64,000 bases of DNA from Treponema sp. UBA4307 (GCA_002394685.1 DGUP01000051.1:62001-126000), one strand, 5' to 3'. Positions 19,901 to 28,182 are shown, numbered from the stretch's first letter. Notes: generated by a model from the letters alone, not told the origin. Numbers and translations are program-made.

Positions 19901-19914
19901 GGACCATCGAATGA
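13972..19914 (+). CDS. Bacterial alpha-2-macroglobulin with intact thioester motif
   Basis: 1980-aa periplasmic protease trap thought to protect the cell from host or rival proteases. The N-terminus (ISILCTLITASLLTTLSC) is a signal sequence; it may be lipid-anchored at the Cys, or cleaved after AYA. A series of beta-sandwich macroglobulin domains follows (for example TLPSSIKYPSIQVQFSQPV). Next come the bait/MG region, the A2M signature NEISVANPVSVRQVLPRQLRLNDKG, and the thioester loop YPYGCLEQR with Cys1438 to Gln1441 (CLEQ intact). The helical thioester domain spans about 1400-1660. A Ser/Asn/Asp linker (PSQENTNNNS) sits near 1870. A Shine-Dalgarno AAGGAG precedes the ATG. The last 4 bases overlap pbpC (ATGA), the classic A2M-PBP1C pairing. 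Confidence 0.95.
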   Translation: MLNLRIKPFFISILCTLITASLLTTLSCSQRAYAANKDSVRGGEVAESEYKEFFVLSVNPEDTLPSSIKYPSIQVQFSQPVVPLAKLTDESDKSDFVTIEPALNGTFRWLGTSILSFESTDEVPPQAEYTIKVNPGIESLSGVKLTGETTFKFHTQELEALFIRPAYEAVKQKQYVSRDNVPPELANSIALFFNYPVDCDYVSKFITIYAANKKCNFTAKQLYDYAIEITLDSKSEIPFNSEVTVVLEKGAASKKGSLPVSKSKYLSFKTGPELKFESISGNDYNYPNSIIISYSRGLKEGQEETILQNLTIDPSDSLDIKKENIKIEGKKIILKNLEFETDKEYKVSLNTNLYDNFGKLSSDKILNQKVKVQKRSNAYVNYGYSDFGILEAQYEPNIAFAFKNTVSGYYGIKPITAGVDYDSPAFENYNEIYEGDYKKNEQVVVVVPLKDVLKRTADGYRGAAFFKSAFSYKDYSYWNKKEEIREREKTQVIQVTDLGISIRYDTKRALVLVTKLSSGKPVPGATVNFYDAGKDSYSPKLNFKGEIILSATTDENGFAELLFDKRLTRSNGYYIEAVYGDDSVYCAPNNTNMWRTSAYVDQLDKPLETEYFTFMFTDRRLYKPGETVTFRGIDRALKDGKYSPVKENFTLELTKGSRWNPEVIMKIASGTHTENGTFWNKVTLPENLEPDDYGILYTSDTHKEFCPITIQHFERLRFEASTSIPDITFFSGDELSATVKASYLGGGAMNGCTYESNWEREPSFFYPRGTDYESYSFGPNNGYDGLNYISSNEGKLSEDGTANLSVQSGNEKLKGTPYRYRIETMISDLGNQAITTINSVTVHPAKYYIGVSDYQDVSGFPKAGNAIKFNYILMSPDKSMADSAVIGKQMKLELIHDKWVKVQQASVTGNVYTRWDMKTETEYETTIPLKATVTPASLSVTPKEGGSYTLRLSSVDSKGNEVITEKRFYVTSSNMNWFHNDDETEISMRTDKSLYNVGDTAQIFMESPLPAGTYMITTERENIINYELRTLDKPTDVINVKIEDSFVPVMYVTVSSYSVRSSDPKKSYGEYDLGKPRGYFGLATLKVSTDSVSFDIDISSSKNTYRPGEEAEISLTAKDHNGNPIKNAEITLMAVDRGVIDLINYHVPDPVRFFWSEYNFPDCVKGGDSRYYLLDPVTFEAKNLIGGDSGDDDKMNERKNFDPTAVFLPAIKTDENGKASCKFTLPDTLTAYRITAIGVKDNNFSIKENEISVANPVSVRQVLPRQLRLNDKGELGLVLSNLDNKDHNLNVQMYIYPGIEKSGLKQNKDEIQKLPGAASVIGDSLKQVSVKANQTSQLMFQISADEAGWITVEFVTKSDVLNEKLLVPLQIEKPYIYETVTTVGQVDGDKKTESITEQLIIPSDIEDGKGQLKIILDPSRLGTLTDAISYVFHYPYGCLEQRSAAILPLALFGEYIDVLGLKSEVVDPMSVVEKEISSWKNSQLGDGGFPYWPNGTKSNTFVSARLAEIYAVCLEKGIDINKYVNINALCRYLYSNATQYIMDAPESSQMDVYNSAYIFYVLSKLNYNFNNDYLNYIMSCKKNDVDISALVALTYYNLGQEKKAASIAKDLRKYISYTTRGCSVSSMVDSNSIYLDPFTRGSSTAYALLLKLNSILNPKDDINQHLLFELAMLQKQSNGYWNSTSETSRVLDATYTYIKANNLDNLDFAAVAVLGEPKNPDEEIPMTSSNILASGNFKGVSSKPVETISDFKKAPLSKVKRDQPLNLTFSRTGKGSLYYTASMKYAVPVDQQYAKDHGITLSVIYYDTKTGKAVSEDKLIQGNTYKAKLCISTTKNRAHVAVRVPVPAGCEILNAAFATTGSMPRDNTPSQENTNNNSVSHDDDFPWSYYDDCDDEELYYAFTHRNNSWYYEYFGPLSNQAIYDSEVQYFFDTLYQGYQEMSFYFRATRKGTYNVPSATAECMYQEEIFGRTNGKIWTIE

Positions 19915-22100
19915 AATTGAATTCTAAACAAATTCTGGGCCGCATTCCAAAGTGGCTCAGAATTTTCTTAGCAGCTGTACTTCTTTTTCTTGTTTTACAT
20001 CTGATTTTAAAAATTGCCCCTTCAGCAAAACTAAAATCATTTGTAGAACAGCAGTACAGCTCCCGCTTTTATGATTCCCATGGAACTCTGCTTTACATAA
20101 TGCCGCTGGACAACGGTCTCCGAAAGGAATACCAGGCTCTGGAAAAAATTCCTGCCGCCGTTGTTCAGCAATTCATTAAAGCCGAAGATAAGAATTTCTA
20201 TTACCACCCGGGAATAGATTTGCTAAGCGTTATTCGTGCTGCTAAACAAAATAAAAAAGCAGGCAAAATTGTAAGTGGGGCTTCAACAATTACCATGCAG
20301 CTGGCACGAATTATCTGGCCCCGTTCTTCAAATAATATCAATCTCAAGACAAAAGTTGGGGAAATGTTTAAGGCCTTTTATCTTGAAGCCAAGTTTTCAA
20401 AAAAAGAAATCCTTGAACTTTATCTCAACAACGTTCCTTTTGGTTACCAGATTGACGGGGTTACTTCTGCCGCAAGAAGTTTTTTTGGTACGGAATTAAA
20501 CCTTCTGACAAAAGACCAAATCCAGACTCTTTCATTAATTCCCAGACGTCCATCAAATTACGCTCCTGAGAAAAATTTTGTTTATCCTAACAAATGCCCG
20601 CATTTTATCAAATATGTAATCAGCACTTTTGAAAAAGAGGGAAAACATATTCCACAGGACCTGTATCTTAGCATTGACAATCAGTTTAATGAAAAGATTG
20701 AAGGGCTTCTGCAAAAAAAACTTGATGAATATAAACACGCCCGAATTCATAACGGTGCCGCAATCATCATTGATAATAAGAGTGGCAAAATTCTTGCATG
20801 GGTTGGAAATGCCTCTTTTGAAGACCTGCAGCACGGCGGACAAATTGATGGAGTTCTTGTAAAGAATCAGCCGGGTTCTTCAATGAAACCTTTCCTTTAT
20901 GCCCACGCACTGGAACACGGCTTTGAACCGAATTCAATTCTGCCTGACATTCCGCAGGATTTTGGCGGCGAACAAATTTATGTTCCTTTCAATTTTAACA
21001 ATCACTACAACGGACCAGTCCGCTTTAGAGTTGCCCTTGCATCTTCTCTGAATGTACCTGCAGTTTATCTTCTTTACCATGTGGGAGTTGATTCTTACCT
21101 GGATACTTTAAGTAAACTTCAGTTTGATTCTCTTAAAGATCAGAGGCAGTCCATCGGACTTTCCCTGGCACTGGGTGGAAATGAAGTAACTCTTTACGAA
21201 ATGACAAGAGCCTTTTCTGTTTTCCCTCGGGATGGAAATCTTATAGATTTGACTTTTTATGATGATGAAGAAAAGCGTCCGTTAATATCAAAAAATCAAG
21301 TCTATCAGCATGACACAGCCCGCATTCTCTGCGATATTTTAAGTGATAAAAATGCTCGTTCTATGGGATTTGGACATTCACAAATTTTTGACACACCTTA
21401 CCCGGCAATTTTTAAAACTGGTACTTCAAATCAGTTTCAGAACATTATTGCTTTAGGTGCTACAAGTGAATTTACTGTTGGTGTCTGGATGGGAAACTTT
21501 GAAGGTCAGACGGTCATTCATGAAACAGGAAGTTCTATTCCTGCCTCAATTGTCCGTATTATGCTGGATGATTTGAATGAAATCCGTCCGGGCTCTCCTT
21601 TTGCTCAGCCACTTTCTTATTCTAAAGTGCAAATCTGTTCTCTTTCTGGTAAAAAACCTGGCAAATTCTGTCCAACAAAAACCTGGGAATATGTAAAGTC
21701 AAAGGATGCTTCCCACGCTTCAACGGGTACAGATTTCTGCGACTGGCATATTGTTAAAGAAAACAGGGTACAGATTGAATATCCAAGTCAGTATCAGCAC
21801 TGGGCAAGCTCAGAAAACTTTTCCGGCTCTTTCCGAACAGGTGGCAGCAGTCTGGAAATTCTTTATCCTAAGGATAAGGCCACTTATTTCTACGATTCAT
21901 CTCTTTCGCCTCAGCAGCAAAGTTTTTCAGTTAAGGCATACGGCGGGGATTCAACTTTTGCGGATCTTTATATTGATGGTGTATTCTTTGACAGAAGACA
22001 AAATCTTTTTGAGTGGTACATTCCTCTCACAATTGGAAAACATCAATTAACAGTTGTCTGCGGAAAAGAAGAAAAATCTATTTTTATAAATGTAAAATAA
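19911..22100 (+). CDS. pbpC: Penicillin-binding protein 1C (transglycosylase/transpeptidase)
   Basis: Peptidoglycan synthase of the inner membrane. One N-terminal helix (FLAAVLLFLVLHLILKI) is followed by a GT51 domain with E92-DKNFYYHPGID and GASTITMQLAR (123-133). The transpeptidase domain has the SxxK nucleophile at S323-S-M-K326, a SSLN motif (SxN) and K502-T-G-T-S. The C-terminal ~100 residues are the BiPBP_C beta domain (SLEILYPKDKATYFYDS onward) typical of PBP1C. Length 729 aa is normal. It is translationally coupled to the A2M gene. The family role is uncertain, but the pairing suggests cell-wall repair tied to protease defence. Confidence 0.94.
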   Translation: MKLNSKQILGRIPKWLRIFLAAVLLFLVLHLILKIAPSAKLKSFVEQQYSSRFYDSHGTLLYIMPLDNGLRKEYQALEKIPAAVVQQFIKAEDKNFYYHPGIDLLSVIRAAKQNKKAGKIVSGASTITMQLARIIWPRSSNNINLKTKVGEMFKAFYLEAKFSKKEILELYLNNVPFGYQIDGVTSAARSFFGTELNLLTKDQIQTLSLIPRRPSNYAPEKNFVYPNKCPHFIKYVISTFEKEGKHIPQDLYLSIDNQFNEKIEGLLQKKLDEYKHARIHNGAAIIIDNKSGKILAWVGNASFEDLQHGGQIDGVLVKNQPGSSMKPFLYAHALEHGFEPNSILPDIPQDFGGEQIYVPFNFNNHYNGPVRFRVALASSLNVPAVYLLYHVGVDSYLDTLSKLQFDSLKDQRQSIGLSLALGGNEVTLYEMTRAFSVFPRDGNLIDLTFYDDEEKRPLISKNQVYQHDTARILCDILSDKNARSMGFGHSQIFDTPYPAIFKTGTSNQFQNIIALGATSEFTVGVWMGNFEGQTVIHETGSSIPASIVRIMLDDLNEIRPGSPFAQPLSYSKVQICSLSGKKPGKFCPTKTWEYVKSKDASHASTGTDFCDWHIVKENRVQIEYPSQYQHWASSENFSGSFRTGGSSLEILYPKDKATYFYDSSLSPQQQSFSVKAYGGDSTFADLYIDGVFFDRRQNLFEWYIPLTIGKHQLTVVCGKEEKSIFINVK

Positions 22101-22157
22101 AAAAGGCCCGGATTTTCAAGAACTGATTTTTCAATTTCCTGAAAGTTCGGGCTTTTT
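22099..22157 (+). terminator. Terminator after pbpC
   Basis: AAAAGGCCCG pairs with CGGGCTTTT (bulged G) around a long loop, followed by a T-run. It lies between convergent pbpC and the yesL-like gene and may serve both strands. Confidence 0.7.
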
Positions 22158-22170
22158 AATTTAGATTCCT

Positions 22171-22917
22171 TTACCGTTTGTCATTAATTGTTGAAGAATC
22201 CAGAATTTCGGTTTCAGAATATTTATTTTCTTTTAGGGATTTTGCTTCTTCTGCGTCCCTTTCATCATCCGGATTAACATAGGTTGGTTTGATTCCAATT
22301 TCTGCATTCCGGGCATCGTTAACATCAAAAATTCTTTTAGCAAAACCTGCAACTGTTGCGATCAGCAGCATTGGTCCAATCAAAATTACAAGAATCATTG
22401 TAACTGTATTCCACATCATTCCTGCAATTTCAACGGCAATTATTACCAGCAAAATTAATGTTTTAACGGGATGCATTGTAGCAAGCAGAAAAGAATTTTT
22501 TATCTGCATAAAAAATTTATTCTGATATCTGGCGCTAAGAGGGTAGACATAAATCAGGGAACACACAACTAGAACAATTCCAACAATGCTGAAAATCATA
22601 AAGAAAACACTTGGGTCAAAATTGTCATTAAACATAAACTGTAAATCTATGTAGATTCCGTAACCTGCAACAGCAGTAATTAACCAGAGAATTGTCCCTT
22701 GCTTAAAGTTTGCCTTAAACTCTTTTACAAATCCTTTAAAAAGATAGCCTTCCTTATTTTCCATGATTTTAAACATCATTGCATGAGCCGCAACGGTTGA
22801 AGCACCAATTGTGATAATCGGAAGACTAAATAAAATCCAGCAAAGATTTAAGAAAAAAATGTTGCCAATCCAGGTAATAGCTTTGTAGAGTTTACCCTCT
22901 GTATTAAAAATACTCAT
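22171..22917 (-). CDS. YesL-like DUF624 membrane protein
   Basis: 248 aa with four or five membrane helices. The family hallmark is the N-terminal LYKAITWIGNIFFLNLCWILFS followed by LPIITIGASTVAAHAMMFKI. Such proteins are found with LplABC/YtcQ-type carbohydrate ABC transporters and probably assist them, though the biochemical role is unknown. The C-terminal ~50 residues are hydrophilic and acidic. It lies downstream of the SBP gene of the transporter below, separated by about 145 bp and a terminator, so it may be partly co-transcribed. Confidence 0.8.
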   Translation of the reverse strand: MSIFNTEGKLYKAITWIGNIFFLNLCWILFSLPIITIGASTVAAHAMMFKIMENKEGYLFKGFVKEFKANFKQGTILWLITAVAGYGIYIDLQFMFNDNFDPSVFFMIFSIVGIVLVVCSLIYVYPLSARYQNKFFMQIKNSFLLATMHPVKTLILLVIIAVEIAGMMWNTVTMILVILIGPMLLIATVAGFAKRIFDVNDARNAEIGIKPTYVNPDDERDAEEAKSLKENKYSETEILDSSTINDKR

Positions 22918-22993
22918 GATTCAAATATAGCGTTTTTTTTTCTCAATAAATAGGGATAAATTTCACAAGTTTTATTTTATTTTTAAATATAAA

Positions 22994-23025
22994 AAATCCG
23001 CCTAAGCCGAAACTTAAGCGGATTT
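22994..23025 (-). terminator. Terminator of the sugar transporter operon
   Basis: AAATCCGCCTAAG pairs with CTTAAGCGGATTT (one G-U), loop of 6 nt. On the minus strand it is followed by a T-run. It lies 40 nt after the SBP stop. Confidence 0.85.
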
Positions 23026-23063
23026 AGTTCAACAGTTAAACTGCTTTAGAACACCAGTTGAAA

Positions 23064-24743
23064 TTACTCAGCTGCTGCGTCTTCAGCTGCCTTTCTGCGT
23101 GCTGCCTGTTCGTCAGCCCAAGCCTTGAGGTCAGCGTATCCGTAACCCTTAGCTTCTTCTGTCATCTTAGCAACAAGTGAATCGAATTCTGCATCAGACT
23201 TAGCATAGAGAGCGTTCCATGTACCAGTCTTGATACATGTCTGCATCTGGTTAGCCTTCATCTGGAGGTCTTCGTCCTTTGTTCCAATAGAGAATGCTGA
23301 ACCTGGAGCAACTACGAACTTACCCTTTCCGAGGTAGTCTTCTACAGAAATTGCATCTGCCCAGTCGCGCCAATCCTGTTCAATCTGAGTCTGAGCTGGT
23401 AATGCGTTGCTTGCCCACTGATCCTTGTTGTATGTTTCACCATTTGAATCTGGGTTTGTTGCATCCTGTGCCCATGTGATGTTGTTCATCTGGAATGAAC
23501 CATCCTGGTATGATCCTGAGTATGGAGCTGGCATAATTGTCTTCTGATCCTGCTGAACTTTCTTACCAAGTTCTGTGAAGTATGTCTTGCCGTTTCCATC
23601 ATAGTCCCATGTAACACCCTTTGGACCATAAAGTGATGTCATGAATCCCTCTGGAGTACAGAGCCAGTTGATGATATCCATACAGAGTTCTGGATATTCT
23701 GTCTTAGAACCGATAGACCAGATGCGGTTTGAACCGAATACAGACTGACCGTAAACGATTGGTTTTGCTTCTTCTGGGCGGATTGGATACATAGCCTTTC
23801 CAGCTTCCTTGTGAGCGTCTGTATTATAAGCACCTGAACCCATCCAGTTGAAGATGTTGAAGAATGCTGTACCGTTCTGGTAGTCTTCTGACATTGCATC
23901 GTAGTTCTGTGTCATGCTGTCTGGATCGAGAAGGTTGTTCTGATAGAGCTTGTTGATAAAGCGCATTGCCTTGATATATTCGCCGTTTGGTTCAAGACAG
24001 TCGTGGTAGATACCTGTTTCTGGATCATAGAGACCAAATTCGAATTCATCCCAACCAACATAAGCTGTTGCCAGAGACTTAACGAACATTACCATGTTAC
24101 CATCCCAGTCTGGGAAGAGTGAAAGTGCATATGTTTCCTTTCCGTTATCATCTGTTGGACAGATTTCCTTCATTTTCTTAAAGAGTTCTACGAGGTCATC
24201 GTAGTTCTTGATTTCTGGCTTACCAAGCTGTTCGTAAAGATCGAAACGGATATCCCATGTATAGAAGAATCCCTGACGGTCCTTTGAAGATGTTGAAACA
24301 CCGTGTCCAAAACCGTAGATTTTTCCTGTTCCAGATACTTCGCGGTTCTTTTCAAGAGCCTGGTGCATGTGATCCTTAATGTAAGCACCGTGTTCTGAAA
24401 GAAGGTCATCTTCTTCCCAGTCGAGAAGGTATCCACCATCAACAGCATCGAGATAGTCATCACCATCAGCACCCCAGATTACGATATCACCAAGGTTACC
24501 GCTTTCCATACGTGTTGTGTAAGTGTTTCCAGATTCTGGAATAATATTCAATTTTACATTGAATTTATCTTCCATAATCTTACCGAACCAACCGATCTGT
24601 TCACCAGAGTAGTTAGCCAACTGGTCGTAAACCTGTAAAGTTACAGTTTCACCTTTTTTACCAGTGTTTCCACCACAGCTTGTTAATCCAACAGCTGCAG
24701 CTGCAAGAATCAAACTTCCTGCGATTTTAGTAATCTGTTTCAT
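23064..24743 (-). CDS. Lipoprotein solute-binding protein, LplA/YtcQ-type
   Basis: Substrate-binding lipoprotein of a carbohydrate ABC importer. Signal and lipobox: KQITKIAGSLILAAAAVGLTSC (L-T-S-C, canonical). The mature part shows VTLQVYDQLANYSGEQIGWF, DIVIWGADGDDYLDAVDGGYLLDWEE, and PELCMDIINWLCTPEGFMTS-type repeats of the LplA group. Length 559 aa fits these large SBPs. ATG at 24743 is chosen because AGGAGG precedes it; the in-frame ATG at 24788 has no such site. The gene lies downstream of both permeases. Like other Lpl systems there is no ATPase gene nearby; a shared MsmX-type ATPase is likely. Codon use (many CTC/AAG) suggests high expression. Confidence 0.9.
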   Translation of the reverse strand: MKQITKIAGSLILAAAAVGLTSCGGNTGKKGETVTLQVYDQLANYSGEQIGWFGKIMEDKFNVKLNIIPESGNTYTTRMESGNLGDIVIWGADGDDYLDAVDGGYLLDWEEDDLLSEHGAYIKDHMHQALEKNREVSGTGKIYGFGHGVSTSSKDRQGFFYTWDIRFDLYEQLGKPEIKNYDDLVELFKKMKEICPTDDNGKETYALSLFPDWDGNMVMFVKSLATAYVGWDEFEFGLYDPETGIYHDCLEPNGEYIKAMRFINKLYQNNLLDPDSMTQNYDAMSEDYQNGTAFFNIFNWMGSGAYNTDAHKEAGKAMYPIRPEEAKPIVYGQSVFGSNRIWSIGSKTEYPELCMDIINWLCTPEGFMTSLYGPKGVTWDYDGNGKTYFTELGKKVQQDQKTIMPAPYSGSYQDGSFQMNNITWAQDATNPDSNGETYNKDQWASNALPAQTQIEQDWRDWADAISVEDYLGKGKFVVAPGSAFSIGTKDEDLQMKANQMQTCIKTGTWNALYAKSDAEFDSLVAKMTEEAKGYGYADLKAWADEQAARRKAAEDAAAE

Positions 24744-24837
24744 AATTCCTCCTGCTGAAACAAACAATTTAAAAACTGACGAATCCATTTTTTAAATTTC
24801 GTGAAAACGTCTTATGTTAAAACATTTTAGCCAAAAA

Positions 24838-25740
24838 TTAACCCTTAACGGCACCAAGCATAATACCTTTTTCAAAGTACTTCTGCATGAATGGATATAC
24901 TACCAGAATTGGGATAGCAGTTACCATAGAAATGGTGTACTTAATAACCTTAGTATTATACAGAGAAGCACGCATTGCATCAGTAATCTGTGTACCGGAA
25001 TTCATCAATGCACCAAGGTTTGATGTTTTATTCAGGTAGTTGTACAAAATGTGCTGCAAAGTAAACAGCTTAGGTTCAGCCTGCATGAGGATAAGAGAAT
25101 CCTGTAAGCTGTTCCAGTTACCTACTGCACCAAAAATTGCGATTGTAGCAAGAATTGGTTTTGACAAAGGCCAGATTATTTTTGTAAAGATAACCCAGTA
25201 AGAAGCACCGTCGATTGATGCTGATTCCTCAAGTTCACCTGGAATACCTTCAATGTATGTCTTTACAAGAATAATGTTGTAAGGAGCAACAATTGAAGGA
25301 ATGATGTAAGCCAGATAATTGTTTGTAAGGCCTAACATCTGCATTGTCATAAACCAAGGGATGATACCTGCATTGAAGTACATTGTGATAATAAGGAAGC
25401 GGTACCAGAATTTTCTTGCCCACATTTCCTTCTTTGTCATAAGGTAACCTACAAATCCAGATGCCATAACCATTAAAGAAGTTCCAATAACAGTTCTTCC
25501 CAGAGTAACCATAAAGGCCCTGCCCAAATCCTTAATGGAACGAAGAGCAAGATAGTTCTTTAAATGAAGTCCTCTTGGATAAAAGTTTATAATACCTTTC
25601 CGTACCATTTCATTATCTGAAATTGTATTAATGAAAAGATAGTAGAAAGGGAATATACAAATAAATGTAAACAGAAAGAAGAATAAATAGTTGAAGAAAT
25701 TAAATATTACATCTTCTGGTTTAAGGTATGTCTTTTTCAT
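24838..25740 (-). CDS. Carbohydrate ABC transporter permease, LplC/YtcP-type
   Basis: Inner-membrane permease subunit with six helices (starting VIFNFFNYLFFFLFTFICIFPFYYLF). The EAA loop reads ELEESASIDGASYWVIFTKIIWPLSKP, where the ATPase docks. The length of 300 aa and the end FEKGIMLGAVKG are diagnostic of the YtcP/LplC group (MalG-like). AAGGAG precedes the ATG. It follows the LplB-like permease by 18 bp. Confidence 0.92.
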   Translation of the reverse strand: MKKTYLKPEDVIFNFFNYLFFFLFTFICIFPFYYLFINTISDNEMVRKGIINFYPRGLHLKNYLALRSIKDLGRAFMVTLGRTVIGTSLMVMASGFVGYLMTKKEMWARKFWYRFLIITMYFNAGIIPWFMTMQMLGLTNNYLAYIIPSIVAPYNIILVKTYIEGIPGELEESASIDGASYWVIFTKIIWPLSKPILATIAIFGAVGNWNSLQDSLILMQAEPKLFTLQHILYNYLNKTSNLGALMNSGTQITDAMRASLYNTKVIKYTISMVTAIPILVVYPFMQKYFEKGIMLGAVKG

Positions 25741-25758
25741 TTTCTCTATTCTCCTTTA

Positions 25759-27237
25759 TTATACTACACCAGTTCCACGAATCATCTTAGAGATGTTATT
25801 TGCAATGAACAGTAATACTACAGAAACAACAGACTTAAGCATACCAACAACTGTTGAAAGAGGAATAAGTCCACTACCAATACCAATCTTATATACATAA
25901 AGGTCGAGAACCAGAATTGAGTTTGAGTTCATGGCATTTTCGAATACAAAGTACTGTTCCATACCATTGCTGAGGATACCTGCAATCTGGAGTGTCAAAA
26001 GTACTACATATGTTGGAATAAGTTCTGGAAGAGTTACATGCCACATTTTCTGGAAACGTCCTGCACCGTCAACAGTTGCTGCTTCGTAGAGCTGCTGATC
26101 AATACCGGAAATTGCAGAAATATAGATAATTGCACTCCATCCAAGGCCCTTCCATGTACCCCAGGCCCACATCTTAAACCATGTACCCTTTGCGCTCATG
26201 AGAAGGTTTTTACCCTGTTCCCAGAAACCGTTCTGTACCATGAATGATGAAAGGAATCCGTCTGTACTGAAGATTGCAAGAGCAACAGCGTAAACAAGTA
26301 CCCATGAAATAAAGTTTGGAAGTGTTGTACAAGTCTGAATAAAGCGGCGTATTTTTGAACTCTTAATTTCAGAAAGGAATACTGCGAATACCATTGGCAA
26401 CCATGAAGTAAGAAGACCAATACCTGACATTGCCAGAGTATTAATCATTACACGTCCAACGAGTTTTGCATAAGCAGGATCTTTTACAAGAGCAACAAAC
26501 CATTTGAAACCAACAAAGTTCTGCATTGAAAGAGTCTGGCCAGCTTTGTAATCAAAGAATGAATAGCGCCATCCCCAAAGAGGAAGATAACTGAATACAA
26601 ATACCAGAATTGCAAATGGCATGAACATAAGGAAAAGTCTGTACTTAGGTTCAATTTCAAACTTTTCATCCTTTTCAGGTTTCTTATTAAGAATAAGTAC
26701 TAAAAGTCCAAGGAAAAGAATCAGTCCTGCAATAACAGCAAACAGAATAATATTTGTGTTACTGTAATTTACATTTGTCTTATCTGCATAAGAAGGTTTT
26801 GCAGCTACAATATCAGCAAGAATATTTCTGGCTTTAAGAATTCCAAATACGCTTACTGAACCAAGAGCACCGCCTCCAATTGAGAAAAAGGATGCAAATC
26901 TTCTCAGTTTATTATTACCTACTGATGCACATCCACCAAATCCGGCAAGAATAGCACCAATACAACAAGCCATACTTGCAAGGAAGTCAATTGTTAATGC
27001 TTGCTGTGACATCCAACCCTTCTGAATGCCGCGACCCATACCATCAGTTAATACCTTGTAGAAAAATCCTGATGTTAATAACGAGTGATTTCTGTTAATG
27101 TTTAATGTAATACGAGCTGGATTTACACTTGGTAAAAACAGGAATAATACATAAAAAACAGACACAACGCGTAAAATCCAGTATACAACTCTTGTAACCT
27201 GTTCACGTCCTGTCAATTTACTATTTGTAGTAGGCAC
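25759..27237 (-). CDS. Carbohydrate ABC transporter permease, LplB/YteP-type with long N-terminal extension
   Basis: The C-terminal ~290 residues are a standard LplB permease (RLFLMFMPFAILVFVFSYLPLWGWRYSF, EAA loop YEAATVDGAGRFQKMWHVTLPEL). The first ~195 residues are extra. They contain four further hydrophobic helices (RVVYWILRVVSVFYVLFLFL; IDFLASMACCIGAILAGFGG; FFSIGGGALGSVSVFGIL; NIILFAVIAGLILFLGLLVLI) and loops of unknown role; LplB proteins are usually about 300-320 aa. The start is a GTG at 27237 with AAGGAG 7 nt upstream. It is the first gene of the operon and divergent from a secreted protein gene. Confidence 0.9.
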   Translation of the reverse strand: MPTTNSKLTGREQVTRVVYWILRVVSVFYVLFLFLPSVNPARITLNINRNHSLLTSGFFYKVLTDGMGRGIQKGWMSQQALTIDFLASMACCIGAILAGFGGCASVGNNKLRRFASFFSIGGGALGSVSVFGILKARNILADIVAAKPSYADKTNVNYSNTNIILFAVIAGLILFLGLLVLILNKKPEKDEKFEIEPKYRLFLMFMPFAILVFVFSYLPLWGWRYSFFDYKAGQTLSMQNFVGFKWFVALVKDPAYAKLVGRVMINTLAMSGIGLLTSWLPMVFAVFLSEIKSSKIRRFIQTCTTLPNFISWVLVYAVALAIFSTDGFLSSFMVQNGFWEQGKNLLMSAKGTWFKMWAWGTWKGLGWSAIIYISAISGIDQQLYEAATVDGAGRFQKMWHVTLPELIPTYVVLLTLQIAGILSNGMEQYFVFENAMNSNSILVLDLYVYKIGIGSGLIPLSTVVGMLKSVVSVVLLFIANNISKMIRGTGVV

Positions 27238-27440
27238 GTCTTTACTCCTTTAAAAAGTTTACCTCTGATTTTGACTTAATTATTTGTTATTTTGTGGGCA
27301 AAAAAAACCTAAAAATTTATTGTTCTTTACTATGTTTATTTTAGTAAAAATTTTTAAGTAAAAACTAGAAAAATTATCCGTATATTTATGCTAAATGTGA
27401 TTTATAATTACCTTATATCGCTTTTAGGAGGAATTATTTA

Positions 27441-28067
27441 ATGAAAAAAGCTTTATTTGCTGTTATAGCTGCTGCAGGACTTTTAGCATCAACAGTTTAT
27501 GCCGAAACCACCGCAAACCTGCTTTTCACACCAGATTCCATTGTTACCGCTGAAGCTGACGGCGTAGCTGGAAAACAAACAAAGGGTAAAGCCCCTTCTG
27601 GAAAACAGGCAATCATCGTTCAGGCTCAGGCTCAGAAGGATGGAGATGTAAACTATCGTCTTAGAATTGACTTTGCAAAACCAATTCAGGTTCGCTCTGT
27701 AACTAAGATTCACGTTGACTGGGAACCTCTCGATCCACAGATTAAGGAAGATGGAAAAAGAGAATTTATGTTCTCAATCTTTACATTAAACAGAGAAGAT
27801 AACAAACTTCGCCGCGCCGGTACTCTTAACTACAACAAACGTGGAGAAGATAAAAAATCAATCTACCAGTCAAAGGATATTCAGGTTCCTTTCAATGCAG
27901 TTTATTATGTTGATACAGAATGTCAGTCATGGACAGATACACTCTTCCCTGAATCAACAAAAATGATTACTGCTATCGAACTGTATACAAGCCTGGGTTC
28001 TACTTCAAAGGGAACAAAAGCAAGTGACTTCAAGGGTCTTGCCGTAACTAATGTTTCATTTGAGTAA
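27441..28067 (+). CDS. Secreted protein of unknown function, divergent from sugar transporter
   Basis: The signal peptide MKKALFAVIAAAGLLASTVYA is followed by a 187-residue, Lys-rich, beta-strand-dominated mature protein (NYRLRIDFAKPIQVRSVTKIHVDW, MITAIELYTSL). The pattern resembles a jelly-roll carbohydrate-binding module, and the end (DFKGLAVTNVSFE) fits that type of fold, but I cannot name a family. AGGAGGAA precedes the ATG. The divergent position to the Lpl-type operon suggests, without proof, a shared role in carbohydrate handling. A strong terminator follows. Confidence 0.65.
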   Translation: MKKALFAVIAAAGLLASTVYAETTANLLFTPDSIVTAEADGVAGKQTKGKAPSGKQAIIVQAQAQKDGDVNYRLRIDFAKPIQVRSVTKIHVDWEPLDPQIKEDGKREFMFSIFTLNREDNKLRRAGTLNYNKRGEDKKSIYQSKDIQVPFNAVYYVDTECQSWTDTLFPESTKMITAIELYTSLGSTSKGTKASDFKGLAVTNVSFE

Positions 28068-28092
28068 GTTCAAATTCTTTTGAATCATAAAA

Positions 28093-28133
28093 AAATCCCG
28101 GCGTACTTCAAAACTGAATGTTCACCGGGATTT
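28093..28133 (+). terminator. Terminator after secreted protein gene
   Basis: AAATCCCGG (28093-28101) pairs with CCGGGATTT (28125-28133), followed by T-rich sequence; A-rich on the other side, so probably bidirectional between convergent genes. Confidence 0.85.
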
Positions 28134-28182
28134 CTTATTTTAAATGATACAAAGTCTTTTAAAGTGACTGAATCATCTTCCT

